A stretch of 64,000 nucleotides of DNA from Punctularia strigosozonata HHB-11173 SS5 (Eukaryota > Basidiomycota > Agaricomycetes > Corticiales > Punctulariaceae), in NCBI RefSeq assembly GCF_000264995.1, contig NW_006767433.1, positions 2,619,074-2,683,073 of the forward strand, written 5' to 3'. The position numbers and the translations under genes are program-made. Under the pieces are notes generated by a model. That model had not been told where the DNA came from. It ran no database searches and saw nothing but the letters and a program-made list of their open reading frames with translations. Positions 34,901 to 47,596 of the stretch are shown one piece after another (position 1 is the stretch's first letter; each line of letters starts with the position of its first letter).

Positions 34901-36700
34901 GGCAACAGATCTCGTTCGCCGATGGGTAGCACATCTCCCCGTTCAGCCTTCACTTGAATTTGTTCAGCTGTATCAATTGACGATAGAGCATCGGTGTTCT
35001 CTTGCAGGGCGGGACCAGTAGTCGGTTGATGGGTTGTCGGTATATGAATTGGGGCTGGCAGAACATCCTCCTCGTTCTGCTGCGCAAGGTGGAGTGTACC
35101 TAAGGGTTCTGTCGCAGCTGCTAACAAAGGTTGTTTGTTGAGAATATGGTTGAATGGCGAGACATCGGGTTTCCATTCCACTTCACGACGGCGGCGGGAG
35201 GGAATAGCGCTGATGGACCCTTCGGCACGTTTGTCCCTGAAGGGACCCTCTTTGGTATGCAGCCACGTAGACGTCTGGGTGAGAGTGCGCGACGGATTCT
35301 GGGTGGATGCAGGCGCAGGAGGGATGGCAGCATACGAGGGAGCAGCATTGACGGGTCCAATATGCAGTTTGTACAAGTCCTCCGTGGCTTCGGTAAGAGG
35401 GAGCGGATCCGTCGAAACGAATGAAGGATCCACATTCTCTTCGGCATCCGCAGACAAGGCCGGTTCGGGTGACGAGGAAACCCGCCGTGATGAAGGTAAC
35501 GGGAGCTGGCTCTTGATGACTGCAGCATTCTCACTTACTTGAGACGTCAACAGCAATAAAATCCCTTACCTGGGTCCTTATCACGATGAATCATGGTGAC
35601 CTCCGGGGCAGATGCAGGAGGTTCATCATCTGAGTCCGAGATTACGATGACGTCGTCTTTCGAAGAATGAGGAAGCATGCTCTTTTTTACAGGAGTTATC
35701 TCCTCGTCAGAGGATGCCAGGTTGATCATCTCGTGCTTCGTCCAGTCAGACTTGCGGGGCCAACGACCTGTATGATGCTTCACCGACGTTTTCCTACGGC
35801 GTTGTGCATCCAAGTCAGACGCAGAAACCCGACCAGGAGAAGTTGTCGAAGATATCCCTCCTGTGACCACGCGAGATGCGGAAGTCGATCCGTGCAGACG
35901 TTGCTGCTGTGTGCTGTTGGCCGTTGGGAGCGGACGCGTGGATACTTGATCAAAAGAGATGTAATTTTCAGGTTTGACAACTGTCCAGGATATCCACGAT
36001 GAATGATAAATGGTAAACCGAGAAAGCGAAGTTGAGCAATGGAAAATAGAATACCTTTGGACGACGGGCTGCGCATGAACTCATCGAAGTTTCGAACACC
36101 AGGTGACGAGCTGCCTTGCGTCGAAGCGGCGTGCCGACGTGAAGCTTCCCGACAATCAACGCGATGTTTAATACGGGCACCCAAACTGAGCTTACGGGTA
36201 ATTGGCATGCGATGAGTTACTGAGGTCTGGGACATCCTCGAAGGCGAGTGACTAAAGGTGTGTTTAGCTCCGTGCGTGATAACCGGGGATGGTTGGGATA
36301 TTGTAGGTAACGGTTTCGGCCTCTTCGAAGGTCGATCCTTGTCAGGCGATTCGTTTGCAGTCCGTTTCGGTTTCCAGGACCGCATGCTGGCACTCAAAGT
36401 TAACTGCGTGCCCCGTGTGTTTTGGTGGATGGCCAGTTGAGATACCGGTGGTTTGGCACTCCGGGGGACTTGAGCATCTGGCAGAACAATCTCTATCTCT
36501 TCAGCCTCGCTTTCATGCTCATCTTCCGACGTCCCTTTGTCTTTGATACGAGTTGCAAAACAGGGGTTAGAATGAGTTGCACTGAACGGAAAACCTTCGG
36601 CGCATTCATTGATGACTACTCTGCAATGAATACGCCGAACGTATAATCTCCGTTACATACCATGAATTGACGACCGGGTAGGTACCGACGGAGACGTCAT
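31970..36700 (-). CDS. SUV39-type histone lysine methyltransferase with long disordered N-terminus
   Basis: The C-terminal part has pre-SET cysteines (VGCSCEPYCDPN, CSCLK, FECNYRCACYDECKNRV), SET motifs (GWGVFADS, GTYIGTYAGELL, FTRFI-NHSCDPN, EEICFSYTG) and a post-SET motif (CRCGSRNCKGRMW). This set is typical of H3K9 methyltransferases such as Clr4/DIM-5. No chromodomain is visible. The N-terminal 700 or so residues are disordered. They contain two SUMO-interaction-like motifs (VIDLTLDSDSD, DVIVISDSDDE) and an array of five small phase-0 exons ending in LPD-x-P. A methionine-free frame around 33589 shows that the SET part cannot start there and continues upstream. The start is uncertain: ATG at 36698-36700 is used here; ATG at 36970 would overlap the divergent UBE2O gene. 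A 15-nt micro-exon encodes FTRFI. The stop is TGA at 31970-31972. Confidence 0.85.
32326..32340 (-). other. 15-nt micro-exon encoding FTRFI in the SET domain
   Basis: On the minus strand CTTAG|TTTACTCGGTTCATA|GTACGC gives a 15-nt exon. It joins AFHAGN to NHSCDPN, restoring the family motif (F-T-R-F-I-N-H-S-C). All three junctions are phase 0. Skipping it would keep the frame but remove five residues of the cofactor-binding motif. Confidence 0.8.
33664..34191 (-). repeat. Array of five small duplicated exons (LPDxP units) with GC-AG introns
   Basis: The exons are 33664-33729, 33782-33847, 33894-33962, 34016-34078 and 34126-34191 (21-23 codons each), all phase 0. Each ends in an LPD-x-P or LQD-x-P motif (LPDTPD, LPDMPD, LPDEPQ, LPDRPQ, LQDMPE), and three begin VST/VSS from near-identical DNA (GTCTC[CT]ACGGAA). 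Introns are 46-53 nt. Four of the five introns that follow these exons start with GC (GCAAGT, GCAAGC, GCGAGC, GCAAGA); one starts GTGAGC. The exon just upstream ends in the related SPDIPK. Tandem duplication of an exon-plus-intron unit is the simplest origin. Confidence 0.75.
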
Positions 36701-36949
36701 GTGTAGCGGGTAACGTCGAGAGCCTATGCCCTGGCTGAAATCGACCCTCAATGGTTGGCGAGCGCCTTTACGATGAAGACCTTGGGGTTTCGGCTTCTTC
36801 AAGTCCAAGTGCAACACTGGAGCCGAGGACTCGCACCGTAAGCTTTTGGTGTAAGGTGCACGTTGTACTGGAAGAGATGAAAATGCCGGAACCGTGGCTG
36901 ATATATGCTCAGCCACACCCGCCCGCTGCTTGTCCTCCGAACCATCTTC

Positions 36950-39900
36950 ATGACGGCAAAGACCCATCAACCATCGTCTAAGGTATACTCACGAGCGCTG
37001 CCATTGGTATCGCAAACTGAATTGTTCCCCAGTTTTACGTGGAAGATGTCGTCCATCGTAATGGAGCACCGCAGGACTACGGTATAATAACCGTGAGTAT
37101 CCATCCATCGCACGCGAACTCAGCTTTACTCTTTCCGTTATTCACAGAGGTCCTGGAGTAATGAAGAAGAACTCCCTTTGGAGGGAGAGGACTCCGATGA
37201 TCCCTTCCTGCGCCCGCTTCAAAATGGTGAAGTCGGCGTAACGTGGGCGCATCCGTCTGGACGCGACATTGTTCACGAATCGGAACTCGTTCTTGTGGAT
37301 CGAGCTTTCGGACCCGGAGATCTGTGCAAACGCAATATAGACGACATACCCTCAGGGATAATCACGAACGTGGACTGCAGAGTCCTGCTTTGTCACGCCG
37401 TTGATGAGACGCCAATAGAAGGCTGGAAAACTATGGAAGAGCTTGAGGATCCGCAGGATGTTGAACTTGGCGATTTCGTGGTGCATGCCGATTGGATAGG
37501 ACAGGTAAGCCACGAACAACAGCCAACCCCGATGTACCCAATCTGAAGATATTTGCCAATCAGATCGTCGAGGTATGTATCACTAGCACTTCCACGCGTT
37601 CGACTCCTCACCCTCGTTAAAGATGTTCGATGAAGCTATTGTTCAAGTCGAAGGAAGCCGCCGCCTTGTGCGCGTCCCCGAACTCAGTGCACATCTCATG
37701 GTTGGCGACAAGGGAAAGGTGCGTGCGTGGATATTGCTAACGTGGCTCAAGCTGACGTTACATTCATAGGATATTTTGCCGGAGCCCGCGTTCATGTTAC
37801 CTATGTTCGGTCTTCATACACCAATGCCCAGACCGGCAGAAACAGATACAGTTCTGGACGTCAAGCATACTGTCCTAGCAGTCTCGTGGCTTGCTATCAA
37901 TCAATCGGTCCGTTGTCTCTGGTTTCTTCAAAGATTAAGTCCGACGCAGTTTGCAAAAAGTTAGATCCACTCCATGCAGCTCAAAAGCCACGCCCACCTC
38001 GGTTCTGGTACGGGAACACATTGTCGCAGTTGACGTTGGTACGGTTGCGGTCAGATTGCACGCCGAGGCGTGGTGATAGAGTTCATCTGAAAGACAGCTC
38101 CCTCGTCCCTATCACCAAGCACGGAGAAGGAGATCCCAACGGTCCTATTGAGGTCAATACCTTGATGGTGCAAGACATCAGGACAAATGTTGACGTGCTG
38201 TGGCAAGACGGGTCCAGTCAACGAAATGTCCCGTCGACTTCATTGGTGCCATACCTGAACCCAAGCGATACCGACGCGTGGTGAGTGCTGAAAGGATTGT
38301 CCTGTTTCAGATTGCCGATGCTGTTGATGTCAGGCCTGGAGATTACGTCCTATGGAAATGCGAAGGTCACAGTCGACCGGCGGTTGTTCAATCCGTCAAT
38401 GCCGTGGACCGGACTTGCATCGTGCGCTATATGGACGATCATACCCAAGACTTGGCATCGTTGCTTGAGTTAGATGCATACGGCATTGACGACCCTTCTG
38501 GTCCCATGTCTTCCTCGCATGAAGGACTTGGTTTGAGCCGCGGCGATCTTGTCCTCATTCATCGGGAAGGGACGACCAATGGAGCAGGGAGCTTCAGAGT
38601 GCCGAAGATTGGCGAAGTTGAAGATTGGGCTAGGGAGCCTCCGGAACTGGATGAGGACGGACAGCTGGTCGGGTGGCGAGCAGAGATGTATGGCATTGGC
38701 GTCAGCCTCGCGAAGCAAGGCGGAGCGGCAGTTCATCGTGATGGTCAAGTAACATCGAGTAAATGCTACGATGGATCACTCAATTGGCTTGGTGAAGTGA
38801 TGGATGTTCGTGCATAAACACCTGCGTCATAAGCCCTCCCGCTCATGATCTGCCTCGTTTTACAGCTGCGTCTGGATGGTAGCGTTGAAGTTGGATTGCC
38901 TGATCGTACGGCCGCGGTGTTTCCCTTGGAACGTCTTACAAAGCTCTACGACGGCATGGATCAACTGGACGACATGTTCGATGACGGCCTTTCCATCCAT
39001 TCCTCCGAAGACGACGGCAACGACATCCAAGTGATGGATTCCAACGGACAGTGGGCGGACGTGAACGAGGACGAGGACGGCTGGGAGGATGAAATGGACG
39101 TTGACTCCATAGAGGACAAAGAGACGTCCTCGATACCTGAACCTGCTGCGGCACCCACATTTTCAAAGAGGGACAGCGAGCAGGAGCCAATAGAAACGCC
39201 TTCCGACAAGACACGATCAGAGCAGTCTCAACTGACCACACCTGACGATGATATAACCAACTGGACCCGTTTCGCGCTTCTTCCGTCTGCCCCAGCTGAT
39301 CACGCTTTCTATACGACTACTCCGGGACAACCATCTAGGCACTTTCTCTCGAGGCTTGCAAAAGAATATAGAGTGTTATCCAGCAGTTTACCAGGTGCGC
39401 GCGAATTGCCAGTGGCAAGATGTTAGCCTGATCAGATTTTAGACACTATACTCGTCCGAGCGTATGAAGACCGTACTGATCTTCTGCGGACGTTGATCAT
39501 TGGTCCTGAGAATACACCATACGAAGATGCCCCCTTTGTGATCGACTGGATGTTGGAATCAGATTTTCCTCAATCACCGCCGAAAGCGCATTTTCTGAGC
39601 TGGACCCATGGGAACGGAAGAGGTGCGCGCGAACTGGTTTTTCTTGGCTGTGTTACTCTATGTTGATATTTTCTCCCCAGTAAATCCGTGAGTGTCGCCA
39701 CTTCTTTCGTCGATCGTCGTTTCTCATCATGCACCGTCAGCAATCTCTACGAGGAGGGGAAAGTTTGCTTGAGCATCCTTGGGACGTGGTCGGGAGACAA
39801 GACCGAGACCTGGAGCCCCGCCAGGTCATCTTTGCTTCAAGCCCTGGTTTCAATACAGGGCTTAGTGCTGGTTAAAGAGCCGTGAGCACTGACATTGATC

Positions 39901-40341
39901 CCTTTCAGAAGCATGCTGATGGTGTATCCGCTAGCTGGTTCTGCGAGCCTGCGTATGAGAAACTCAGGGGAACCGAAGAAGGTTCGGTTAGCAGGTAACC
40001 AGTTGATAAATAACTTGGATCACTGGAGGCTTATTACCAGTTATAGCCGTCTTTACAGCGAGAAAGCATACGTGCTTTCCCGAGGCTTTGTCCGTCGTGC
40101 TCTCGAGTTGCCACCTACCGGCTTGGAGACCGAAATAAACTGGTTATACCGCAAGAAGGGGAAGCTTGAAAAAGTCATCCAAGATGCTCGAACGCTTGTC
40201 GATAAAAGCAAGTCGTCGATACCACCGACGGAGAAGGAGAATGACCGCGCGGTTGCACGCTTGACAGAAGGAGGGATCATCGCCTTGAACCGCGTTCTGG
40301 TCAAGCTAGTTGCTCAGGCAGACCAACCGAGGTCCATCTGA
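36950..40341 (+). CDS. UBE2O: UBE2O-type E2/E3 hybrid ubiquitin-conjugating enzyme
   Basis: The first exon ([11 protein letters not shown], 36950-36982) splices to [11 protein letters not shown] at 37033. Several SH3-like/CR blocks follow ([71 protein letters not shown]) and an acidic linker with coiled-coil tendency. A C-terminal UBC fold carries [31 protein letters not shown] and the active-site Cys in [24 protein letters not shown]2O is a large E2 that also acts as its own E3 on orphan ribosomal and other proteins. About a dozen short introns are needed; one (donor GTGAGT, acceptor GATGTCAG) joins DTDAW to PGDYV. The stop is TGA at 40339-40341. The active-site region is complete. Confidence 0.88.
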
Positions 40342-40426
40342 TGTGGCCGTACCCAGGCAGTCGGCTGATTTGGTTTGAATTTTACCCTATCCCACGAATT
40401 TGTATGTATGCGCACAGTGAAGAGGA

Positions 40427-41936
40427 TTACATCAATGACTCAAGCTCGAAGAGATCTACCGTGTTGTTCCACGCAGTTTCAACAAAGTTCTCAAATGATT
40501 GCTCCGCGCGTGCTTGACAAATAACCCAAGCGACGGCGCCGATGACGTTCGGCTCGTTGCGTCCTTTCACGGCTTTACCGGGTACGAATCTTTCAGGCTT
40601 GACGGATGGTGACATGTAGAGGTATTGCAGTTCAGCTGGAATACTAGCAAGATATTTCTGACTTGCGTGTGTTGATGTTAAAGAACACCACGGAGCATCT
40701 ACCGCCGCGGTTGCATTTCACGGTGAATATCGCGACGATGAATATGACTCACCGGTCTCAAGTAGGATGCGAGATGTTGGGACGGATTTCACCGTTGCCA
40801 CGTTCTCCTCGGTCTTAAGGCTGCACCCGTTGAAGCTGCAGGAGGTACAGTGTATTGCTCTATGAAGTATAAGATGGCGTACCCTATGTGAAAACCCATG
40901 TCTACCTGTAGAACAGTGCATAAACAGCGGGTGTATATGGATTCGGATCGTTCCCACCAGTTCTGCAGCCTCTGCGGCTGTCCCAGTGAAACTGTGTACG
41001 ACACCCCCTTTCGCACCGACACTCCTCCCACCGTTGATCCCGAAGCCCTCTTCGCGGAGAATTTGGACGAAATCGGCATGCGCAGCGCGAGAATGCAAGA
41101 ACAAAGGTAGACCATGTTTTTTTGCTAGCCAGAGCTGGGAACCTGAAGGCGTGGAGTTGAAGGTTTGATCTAGCCTATAGCAACTCAACGCAGACGGTGT
41201 ACGGCTTACGGAAATGGCGTCGCTGGACTTCCTCGGGTGCAAAATGCAACCGATCGTAATCTATGAAAACGATCAATGGCTATTTTCCGTGGACCAGATC
41301 TGCTCACCTAGACCGCATTCGCCAATCGCAACTACCCGCTTCTTCCCCTTTGTATCCTCCTCTAATATGGCTTCCAGCGCCTGAAGATATGCCGCAGGAC
41401 CGCCACCATACTGATCGAATTCTCGAGATCGAGTAGGGTGGCATCCAACCGTCGCGAATAGCTCTGTCTGATGTGCTCAATGCACTGCACCGAAAGGTTT
41501 AATGCAGATCGACCTTGTTCTTCGGCCAAGGCGAGCGCATGACGAGACTCGTTTAGGCTTCCACCAGTAATGATCATGGACTCGACCCCCGCTTTCCGAG
41601 ACCTCTCAAGGACTGCTTCGAGATCGTCTAACAAGCAGCATGTGCTCTAACGAATATGCTCCCAGTGATGATACATATACCATACCGTCGTGTTTCCTTC
41701 TTCCGTGATATAGCCCGCGAAAGACGGGGTCCGTCAAGTTCACTGTGCATTATGCTATGAGTACGAAGCAACAGTAGTGACATGTCTCATATAGGAGGAT
41801 TTACCACCGATGTCTGGTGATCGGGGGTTGGCTCATGGTTTGAACAAGTCAATAAATGATAGGTTCTTGCGCATGACTTGCCAATAAATCTGTGCTTGAA
41901 GCGACCACTGTCGGCATGAACTGGAGGGGACGACAT
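40427..41936 (-). CDS. TatD-family metal-dependent DNase
   Basis: Visible motifs: [15 protein letters not shown] at the start, [11 protein letters not shown], the metal ligand Glu in [34 protein letters not shown] and ILLETDAPWCS. Histidines and acids are in TatD order. TatD enzymes are 3'-5' exonucleases/deoxyribonucleases that act in DNA repair and apoptosis-like DNA degradation. The start (ATG at 41934-41936, [17 protein letters not shown]) is reached through a GC-AG intron (41814-41881), a 9-nt micro-exon (41805-41813) and a GT-AG intron (41743-41804). The stop is TAA at 40427-40429. It is convergent with UBE2O (85 bp apart). All catalytic motifs are present. Confidence 0.87.
41805..41813 (-). 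other. 9-nt micro-exon of the TatD gene
   Basis: Minus-strand ACATCGGTG sits between ATCACCAG and GTAAAT. Joined to RFIG... on the left and TGAACTTGACG on the right it completes [13 protein letters not shown], the TatD N-terminal motif. The intron before it has a GC donor (ATTG|GCAAGT). No other reading of the region gives both halves in frame with a start codon. Confidence 0.75.
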
Positions 41937-42183
41937 CAGAAATGACTGGCGACCTCTCGGAGTATGGTTGCTTTTTGTCGCTCGTAAGAGGACAGAGGGC
42001 TTTAACATCAACCTTCGGAAGCTTGCCAGTGGGTTGCCGGAGCCCATGGTCACACGGCGAGTTACCCCATACCGGCAATCGTCTGTGCCGGTCCGCGAAG
42101 GGGTTGAGGGACCTGCGGTCAGCCACCCTGTTCTTGCAGTGAACGTCCACCACCACCATCTACCCCCAACAGGAACGTCTGGC

Positions 42184-44120
<1,937 letters not shown>

Positions 44121-44503
44121 AGTTATCATCAACGGATGCCGAGCGCGGTGGTGCTCAGCTGTAGGAAGAGAACGTACACACGTAGCGAGGCCTGTGTTGG
44201 ATTGTGTTGGGATGCGTCCTACTTAGTAGCATTCCAGTGTGATCCAGAAGTGAGAGCAAATGGCCGGAAGGTGTGCTAAAATGGGGGCCGAGACGTTGCC
44301 GTGTCCGAAACAAGGACGGGAGATCAATCTGGGGCTGCAAGTGTTCGGCGTGTCACAGGCGGTCTCAGTCCGCCCACAAGTGCCGCAGCCTCTTCACCTT
44401 CTTCCTCCTCGACCCCCCGACCCTCTCCCCGCTACATATACCGCCCATCTCGGATCTCGACTCTCCTTTCGCTCCTTAACTTCTCACACGGCCACGCAGT
44501 GCC
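44121..44503. other. Intergenic region and promoter of the heparinase-like gene
   Basis: This 383-bp region has a TATA-like ACATATA at about 44434, some 70 bp before the ATG at 44504, followed by a pyrimidine-rich stretch (CTCTCCTTTCGCTCC), a common fungal promoter layout. No RNA gene was seen. Confidence 0.35.
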
Positions 44504-47012
44504 ATGGCTAATTACGACCCCCTCCAAGAGGGGTCCCAGCTCAACCTCCATCACAATTCCCCCTACGGCTCCGGCGATCCCTACTACCACCAGTCGACGG
44601 GCTATATCACCCCGATGCCCGCCAAAAAACGCCTTAGTCCCTGGATCAAATTTGGTGTCCCGGTCGCCATCCTCGTGATCATCGGTGTTGTTGTTGGGGT
44701 CGTCGTCGGCACCCGTCACAACTCCAGCAGCACCAGTTCCGCGTCTTCCTCTGGTGGCAGCAGCCCCGCCGCCGCTAGCTCCGCTGTCAGCGCGAAGAAT
44801 GCGATCGGTATCTTCGCTACGGCGACGGACAGCTACTACGAGATGCCATTATACCCTTCGACGGTGAGACCCCTTTCAACTGCTGTATCATTCGGAAACC
44901 AATGGTGTCTGCCTGCAGACCAATTCTGCTGCGTTTACGAGTCCGACCTTCATCTCCGGCTCGTCCGTCTCGTGGCCGTCCGACCCCTTCCAACCCGCCG
45001 ACCCTCAGCCTACGGTGGTGCGTACGGACCGACCGCGCCTCATTGCTCCGGCGTACAAGTGGCAGGCGTTACCCGATCTCATTGCGAATGACGTTTACAT
45101 GTCGTACTGGAATGAGTCCATCTTCAACAATGCTACACAGTACTACTCGCTTGCGCCCGTCGTCTACCATATGGACGGCGACAGCGGCATCCTCGATAAC
45201 TCGCGCGAGATCAAGATGCGCATCAAGGCCTTTGCGTATGCGTACCGTATGAGCAATGACACGAAGTGGGTGGATAGGGCGTGGTCCGAAATCCAGGTAT
45301 GCCAACTGGCTCCGCCCCGTGGTTGTCAGATTTTGATTCGACCCGGAATAGAACGCAGCAGGCAACGGTACAACGTCCTTCGGTCCAGACGATGACAAAT
45401 GGAACTCGGCACACTTTCTTGACACCGCAGAGATGACTGCCGCATTCGCGATTGCGTACGATTGGTTGTACGACATGTGGACCCCCGATCAGAGGAGCCA
45501 GATCATGTTCACCATGATCAAGTACGGCCTTAGCTTTGGCCAGACCGCGTTCACCGATCTGGCCATCGGCTGGTGGTCGAACAATGTCACCGGAAACTGG
45601 AATTGTGTTTGCAATGACGGCCTCACGTTGGGTGCTTTGGCCATCTTGGGCGACGATACCACGGGTATAGCCGACTCTATCCTTGGCCTCACCGTTCCCA
45701 ATGCCAAGGCAAACTGCGCATTCGGACCTTCGACCGACGGTACCTGGTCGGAAACCGCCAACTACTGGTACTTCGGCACCACCGGACACGCCGAAATGGC
45801 GTCCGCACTCATGACCGCGACCGGTTCCGACCATGGCCTGCTCGACACGAACACCAATTACCACCTGACGGCGCTGTACCACATGTACTCGATGGGCGCC
45901 ACCTCGCTCTTCGACTGGGGAGATCACGGACCGAACAAGTTCTCTTCGACCGCCAACTCTATGATGTTCTACTCGATGGTATACAACACTCCGATGTATG
46001 CGCTCTTCCAGCGTGACCAGCATGATGCCGCGGAGCCTTGGAGCATGTTCTGGTATGACCCGACGGTCTCCGGCGCGTTCTGGGACGGCTTGGCGCTGGA
46101 CCACTTCTTTGACGACGAATTGACACAATGGGGTTCCATGCGCAGCAGTTGGACGGACATCAACGCGCTGTACGTCGGCATGAAAGCTGGGAAGAATCAG
46201 GGACACCAGACGCACAATGATCTCGACGCTGGTGATTTTGTGCTGGACGCGATGGGATACCGGTTTGCGGGAGAATACGGCTCGGCCGATTACCTGTCGC
46301 TCGACTACTTCAGCAACGATACGCAGGACAGTGTCCGCTGGCTGTACTACCGCAAGCGGACCGAAGGCCAGAACGCTATCATAGTGGATGCGCAGAACCA
46401 GAACGTGGCTGCTGCGCCCAGCATAAAGCACGACACTTCCGGAACCCAGCAGGGCTCTAGCACGGTGTTTGATGTACCCGGCGATTCCACTGCGTACTTC
46501 GTCGCGGATCTCACCAGCGCATACTTCAACGTGTACGTTGCCTAGTGATAGGAAAGATTTTTGGAGGCTGATGGGGTCACAGGTCATCGTACCAACGCGG
46601 CATCCGCATGATCAACGGGCGGAAGCAAGTGCTGCTCCAGGACGACATCACCGCGTCTGCGCCGATCATGTGGCGGTTGCAGACAAACGCGACGGTGTCG
46701 GTAGATTCTTCGGGGACGTCGGCGACGCTCACGATCGAGGGCAAGGTGGTGAAGATGGAGATCTTGAACGCACCTTCGGGCGCGACGATCACGACTGGAG
46801 ACGCTGTTCGTCTCGCGAGCGACCCCCCTCTCCCTGCCGGCCAGAGTGATCAGCCGAACCCTGGCGTGACGGTGGTGTCGATCAGCCTGGACGCGGGCAC
46901 GTACAGCCTGCAGGTCCTGTTCAGCCCGCAGTGGGACGGCATGTCGGCGAGCGACTTCAAGACGCCGCCGGCCGTCTCCCTGGACAACTGGTCGCTGACG
47001 AGCCACGACTGA
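44504..47012 (+). CDS. Type II membrane-anchored heparinase II/III-like polysaccharide lyase
   Basis: A cytosolic N-terminus (MANYDPLQEGS..., 45 residues) precedes one membrane helix (FGVPVAILVIIGVVVGVVVG) and a Ser-rich stalk, so the enzyme domain should face the outside or secretory lumen. The domain begins RPRLIAPAYKWQALPDLI. It has an (alpha/alpha) toroid-like part (FAIAYDWLYDMWTPDQRSQI, VCNDGLTLGALAILGDD, WSETANYWYFGTTGHAEM, LFDWGDHGPNKFS), then GHQTHNDLDAGDFVLDAMG, a hallmark of the heparinase II/III C-terminal domain, and a beta-rich end (SSYQRGIRMINGRKQVLLQDD). These enzymes eliminate uronic-acid-containing polysaccharides; the fungal substrate is unknown. Introns lie near 44864, 45297 and 46535. 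The stop is TGA at 47010-47012. Confidence 0.85.
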
Positions 47013-47596
47013 ACGCTTACTACTACTATTACTACTCGTTCTCGTTATCGACTTTCTTCTCGCCGTAGCTGTGCTGCTCATGGACAGATTTCTATACCGC
47101 GTAGTCAGGACGTCTTGTGATGTACACAGGGTCTATATGCTAATCGATGATGTGGATTGACGGGACGTGGTTGGGAGTGATTGGGGGCGTGATGGGGAGG
47201 GGAGACAGGGGCATTGCCATAGGGGTGGAGCCTGTTGACAAGGCTACGGCGTTCGTCGTTCGACCGCTGTTTCTCGCCCCGCCCGCACTCGTTTACGGCG
47301 CCCCCGCACGGATCTCGCTCTTTCTGTACATTCGAACCAACCTGCCGCCAGCCTACGGCGAAGAGCAACCAGTCAAGCCCGCTCATCGTATGTCTCCTCC
47401 CTCCGCCGTGCTCGACCGTCGTTGACCGTCGGCCATCCATCATTTGTTTCCAACCGTCAACTCGGCGCTCTCCGACTCGTCTCGTTTTGCCTTTTGATTT
47501 CCACCCCGTCCGCCATTTCCACCCTTGGCCCTGCCGTGCAGAGTCCACAGCCGGTTGCTCGTCCCTTCGACCCCACGTACACTACATCCACCAAAC
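47013..47596. other. Intergenic region with promoter of the Ser/Thr-rich membrane protein
   Basis: It contains the 3' flank of the lyase gene and a C/T-rich tract (about 47395-47590) before the ATG at 47597, likely the core promoter and 5' UTR. No gene was recognised. Confidence 0.4.

Noticed and set aside
36701-36970. SET gene start at ATG 36970
   Set aside because: The frame is open, but it would overlap the first coding exon of divergent UBE2O. It is kept as an alternative only.
45223-46587. Long antisense open frame (454 codons) across the heparinase-like gene
   Set aside because: It is a shadow of a GC-rich coding exon. The plus-strand frame has clear family motifs; the antisense translation has none.
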